This document shows positions 61,909 to 64,000 of a stretch of 64,000 bases of DNA, piece by piece. Source of the stretch: Zymomonas mobilis subsp. pomaceae ATCC 29192 (GTDB lineage: Bacteria; Pseudomonadota; Alphaproteobacteria; Sphingomonadales; Sphingomonadaceae); assembly GCF_000218875.1 (NCBI RefSeq), contig NC_015709.1, forward strand, positions 682,001 to 746,000. Direction: 5' to 3'. Position numbers and translations under genes: made by a program. The notes under the pieces were generated by a model, which was not told the DNA's origin, made no database searches, and worked only from the letters and a program-made list of their open reading frames with translations. Every line of letters begins with the position of its first letter. The first letter of the stretch is position 1.

Positions 61909-64000
61909 TTATTTGTATTTTTTCCGCATCCCAAGATGAATATGCAGTGTATGTTTTTTTCCATCCAAAGCTACGCGAACGTTTTTTCCTTCACATAAAA
62001 AGGGAGCGCCATCTAAAGTAGCCTCTAAAACTTTATCCCCCGAGGGTGAAGTATTGTCGATATAAATAGAATAACAGGTGGCCTCTACGTTTATTGTAGC
62101 CTCAAAATTCGACCATGTATCAGGAATACAAGGATCGATAATGATGAAGCTACCTGCGCGCTGAATACCTAAAATTTTTTCGACACCGGCACGGTACATC
62201 CATGCTGCAGAACCCGTATACCATGTCCATCCCCCGCGTCCTCTGTGAGGCGGATCGGAATAAACATCCGCGGCAACAACATAAGGTTCTACTTTATAAA
62301 GCGAGGTTTCTTCAGGCGTCCTTGTATGATTGATAGGATTGAGAAGGTGAAAAAGGTCTACTGCCTTTTCAGCTTCGCCCAACTGCGCAAAAGCCACCAT
62401 AGCCCACATAGCCGCATGACTATATTGGCCTCCATTTTCACGAACTCCCGGCGGATACCCCTTAATATAGCCGGGATCATGAAATGTTTTATCAAAAGGC
62501 GGTGTGAATAAAAGAACTAAACCCTCTTCAGGATAAACAAGATGCTGTTCAAAGGACGCCATGGCCTGCATGGCACGGGAAGGATCAGCAGCCCCTGATA
62601 AAACAGCCCAAGACTGGGCAATAGAATCTATCTGGCATTCATCATTTTCCTTTGAGCCAAGCCATGCACCATCATCAAAGGTTGCACGACGATACCATTC
62701 ACCATCCCAAGCTTCACGTTCGATAGCCGCCTTTATAGAAGCCGCTTGATCACGCCAATCTTTGGCCCTTATCGCGTCACGTTCATCTGCAAAAGGAACA
62801 AAAATATCAATAGTACGCAATAAGAACCATCCAAGCCAGACACTTTCCCCTCTACCCAGATCGCCCACCAAATTCATACCGTCGTTCCAATCTCCGGTAC
62901 CGATAAGCGGGAGACCATGTTCGCCTATATGCCGAAGACATTGATCGATACCCCGGGCACAATGCTCAAAGAGTGAGGCCTTCTCATCAGACGCAGTTGC
63001 TCGGAAAAAAGCATCAAGCTCGCCATCGTTTAAACATCGTCCTTCTAAAAAAGGAATGACTTCATCTAATATCGCGATGTCACCAGACGTAGTAATATAA
63101 GTCGCCGTTGCAAAACCTAGCCAGACACGATCATCCGATATTCGTGTCCGTATGCCCTGGCCCGAATGGGGCAACCACCAATGTAGGACATCACCTTCGA
63201 CAAATTGGCGTGCGGCTGCACGGAGAATATGGCGTCGGGTCTCCTCGGGAGCGGCAAAAGATAATGCCATGCCATCTTGTAACTGGTCACGAAAACCATA
63301 AGCACCACCGGCCTGATAAAAAGCGGAACGGGCTAAAAGACGGCAAGAAATTGTTTGATAGAGCAGCCATCCGTTTAGCATAATATCCATCGCACGATCA
63401 GGGGTCTTCACCTGAACAGCACCTAGTATTTTTTCCCAATGCTTTGTTACGGCCTGTAAGGCTCTATCGAGATCAGCTTCACGGTAACGGGCTATTAAAG
63501 CGTGAACTGTTTCAAGTGATTGACATTGCCCCATCAGCCAAACCACCTCAACCGATGCGCCGACCGCTAACTCAATAGGGGTGGTTAATGCCGCACAAGG
63601 GTCTAAACCAGCGCCTACTCTACCGGATAGCGGGCGCGGCTGGGTAAGCGCGGCTGGCGCCTTGGGATCACCATTACACCCTAAAAATTCTGTTCGATCT
63701 GCTGTCCAGCTTGTTTGTTTTCCACCAAGATCAGAAAAGGCAATTCGCCCCGGAAAGGTTGTACTCCACGGGTTACGAGCCAATAGAGCGGCTGTAACGC
63801 TATCCCTTTCTGTCACAATAAAGGGCGCAGATGCCCCGCGCGACATACCAAGCACCCATTCAGCATAGCTTGTCACAGACAATTTGCGCGGTTTATCTGA
63901 ACAATTCCGAAGCGTTAAACGAGAAATCTTGATCGGATCATCAAGCGGTATAAACTGAAGCAGATCAAGGGCAATCCCATGTGATTCATGCTCAAAACGA
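61909..64000 (-). CDS. GH94 domain of a cyclic beta-1,2-glucan synthase-like protein (5' end outside window)
   Basis: The frame is open to the right edge; 697 C-terminal residues are visible and no start belongs to them. Visible features are RFEHESHGIALDLLQFIPLD, a GH94 N-terminal sandwich region, then the catalytic (alpha/alpha)6 part with GTGDWNDGMNLVG (likely proton-donor Asp), the GGQYSHAAMWAMVAFAQLG and RGRGGWTWYTGSAAWMYRAG blocks. These match the phosphorylase-like domain of cyclic glucan synthases (NdvB/ChvB) and of cellobiose phosphorylases. The entry with a preceding domain suggests the long synthase, which makes periplasmic osmoregulated glucan and sets chain length. The glycosyltransferase part cannot be seen. 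Confidence 0.85.
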   Translation of the reverse strand, partial: RFEHESHGIALDLLQFIPLDDPIKISRLTLRNCSDKPRKLSVTSYAEWVLGMSRGASAPFIVTERDSVTAALLARNPWSTTFPGRIAFSDLGGKQTSWTADRTEFLGCNGDPKAPAALTQPRPLSGRVGAGLDPCAALTTPIELAVGASVEVVWLMGQCQSLETVHALIARYREADLDRALQAVTKHWEKILGAVQVKTPDRAMDIMLNGWLLYQTISCRLLARSAFYQAGGAYGFRDQLQDGMALSFAAPEETRRHILRAAARQFVEGDVLHWWLPHSGQGIRTRISDDRVWLGFATATYITTSGDIAILDEVIPFLEGRCLNDGELDAFFRATASDEKASLFEHCARGIDQCLRHIGEHGLPLIGTGDWNDGMNLVGDLGRGESVWLGWFLLRTIDIFVPFADERDAIRAKDWRDQAASIKAAIEREAWDGEWYRRATFDDGAWLGSKENDECQIDSIAQSWAVLSGAADPSRAMQAMASFEQHLVYPEEGLVLLFTPPFDKTFHDPGYIKGYPPGVRENGGQYSHAAMWAMVAFAQLGEAEKAVDLFHLLNPINHTRTPEETSLYKVEPYVVAADVYSDPPHRGRGGWTWYTGSAAWMYRAGVEKILGIQRAGSFIIIDPCIPDTWSNFEATINVEATCYSIYIDNTSPSGDKVLEATLDGAPFLCEGKNVRVALDGKKHTLHIHLGMRKKYK

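Overview
The window looks like chromosomal DNA of a sphingomonad alphaproteobacterium. Gene content and order most resemble Zymomonas mobilis; this is recognition from memory, not a database search. Supporting points are a flagellar locus with a sigma-54 activator, FliA and FlhG, a CckA-type hybrid kinase, and the blocks xerD-accA, aroK-aroB and lapA-like/pyrF/trpF-trpB-trpA/accD/folC. Coding density is high, base composition is moderate, and several intergenic gaps are very AT-rich. I see no rRNA, tRNA, CRISPR array, insertion sequence or prophage.

Flagellar locus, about 1-31.5 kb. The left arm reads leftward in blocks: (i) the sigma-54 activator, then fliE-fliF-fliG-fliH-fliI-fliJ-fliK (basal-body start, MS ring, switch, export ATPase complex, hook-length ruler; fliK runs off the left edge); (ii) flhA-flhG-fliA (export gate, number regulator, sigma-28); (iii) flgA-flgM-flgN-like; (iv) a second, divergent MotA/MotB-like stator pair. 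Between blocks (i) and (ii) sit a rightward flagellin gene (fliC) and a leftward pair of paralogous glycosyltransferase-like genes, candidates for flagellin glycosylation. The right arm reads rightward from about 20.2 kb: flgB-flgC-flgD-flgE-flgF-flgG-flgH-flgI-flgJ, then flgK-flgL, then a conventional motA-motB pair. Good -24/-12 (sigma-54) promoters precede the activator gene, flhA and flgB. This gives a readable cascade: the activator with RpoN drives itself, flhA-flhG-fliA and the rod/hook operon; FliA, held by FlgM, should then drive late genes. fliL/M/N/O/P/Q/R, flhB, flhF, fliD and fliS are not in the window.

Housekeeping block, about 31.5-57.6 kb. A CckA-like hybrid histidine kinase faces motB. 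Then come accA and xerD, an exported protein of unknown function with a small membrane ORF, aroK-aroB, a DUF423 protein, an IscU/NifU-like scaffold protein, cvpA-radA, a LapA-domain protein, pyrF, the trpF-trpB-trpA-accD-folC run with 4-nt overlaps, an AmpG-like permease, a dicarboxylate/cation symporter, an RluB-type pseudouridine synthase with a very long arginine-rich N-terminal tail, rsmD, a UvrD/PcrA helicase and glutaredoxin 2.

Right end, about 57.6-64 kb. A leftward two-gene ABC transporter (ATPase with a C-terminal accessory domain; double-length fused permease) has no binding-protein gene beside it. An approximately 0.9-kb gap may hold a decayed reading frame. The window ends inside a large gene for a GH94 / cyclic beta-1,2-glucan synthase-like protein that enters from the right edge.

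The points most worth a second look are the glycosyltransferase pair in which one member has lost its metal-binding residues, the sigma-54 activator with a GSFTGA loop and no recognisable receiver domain, the sigma-54 promoter set with a palindromic candidate enhancer, the second stator pair, and a FlgH with no cysteine.
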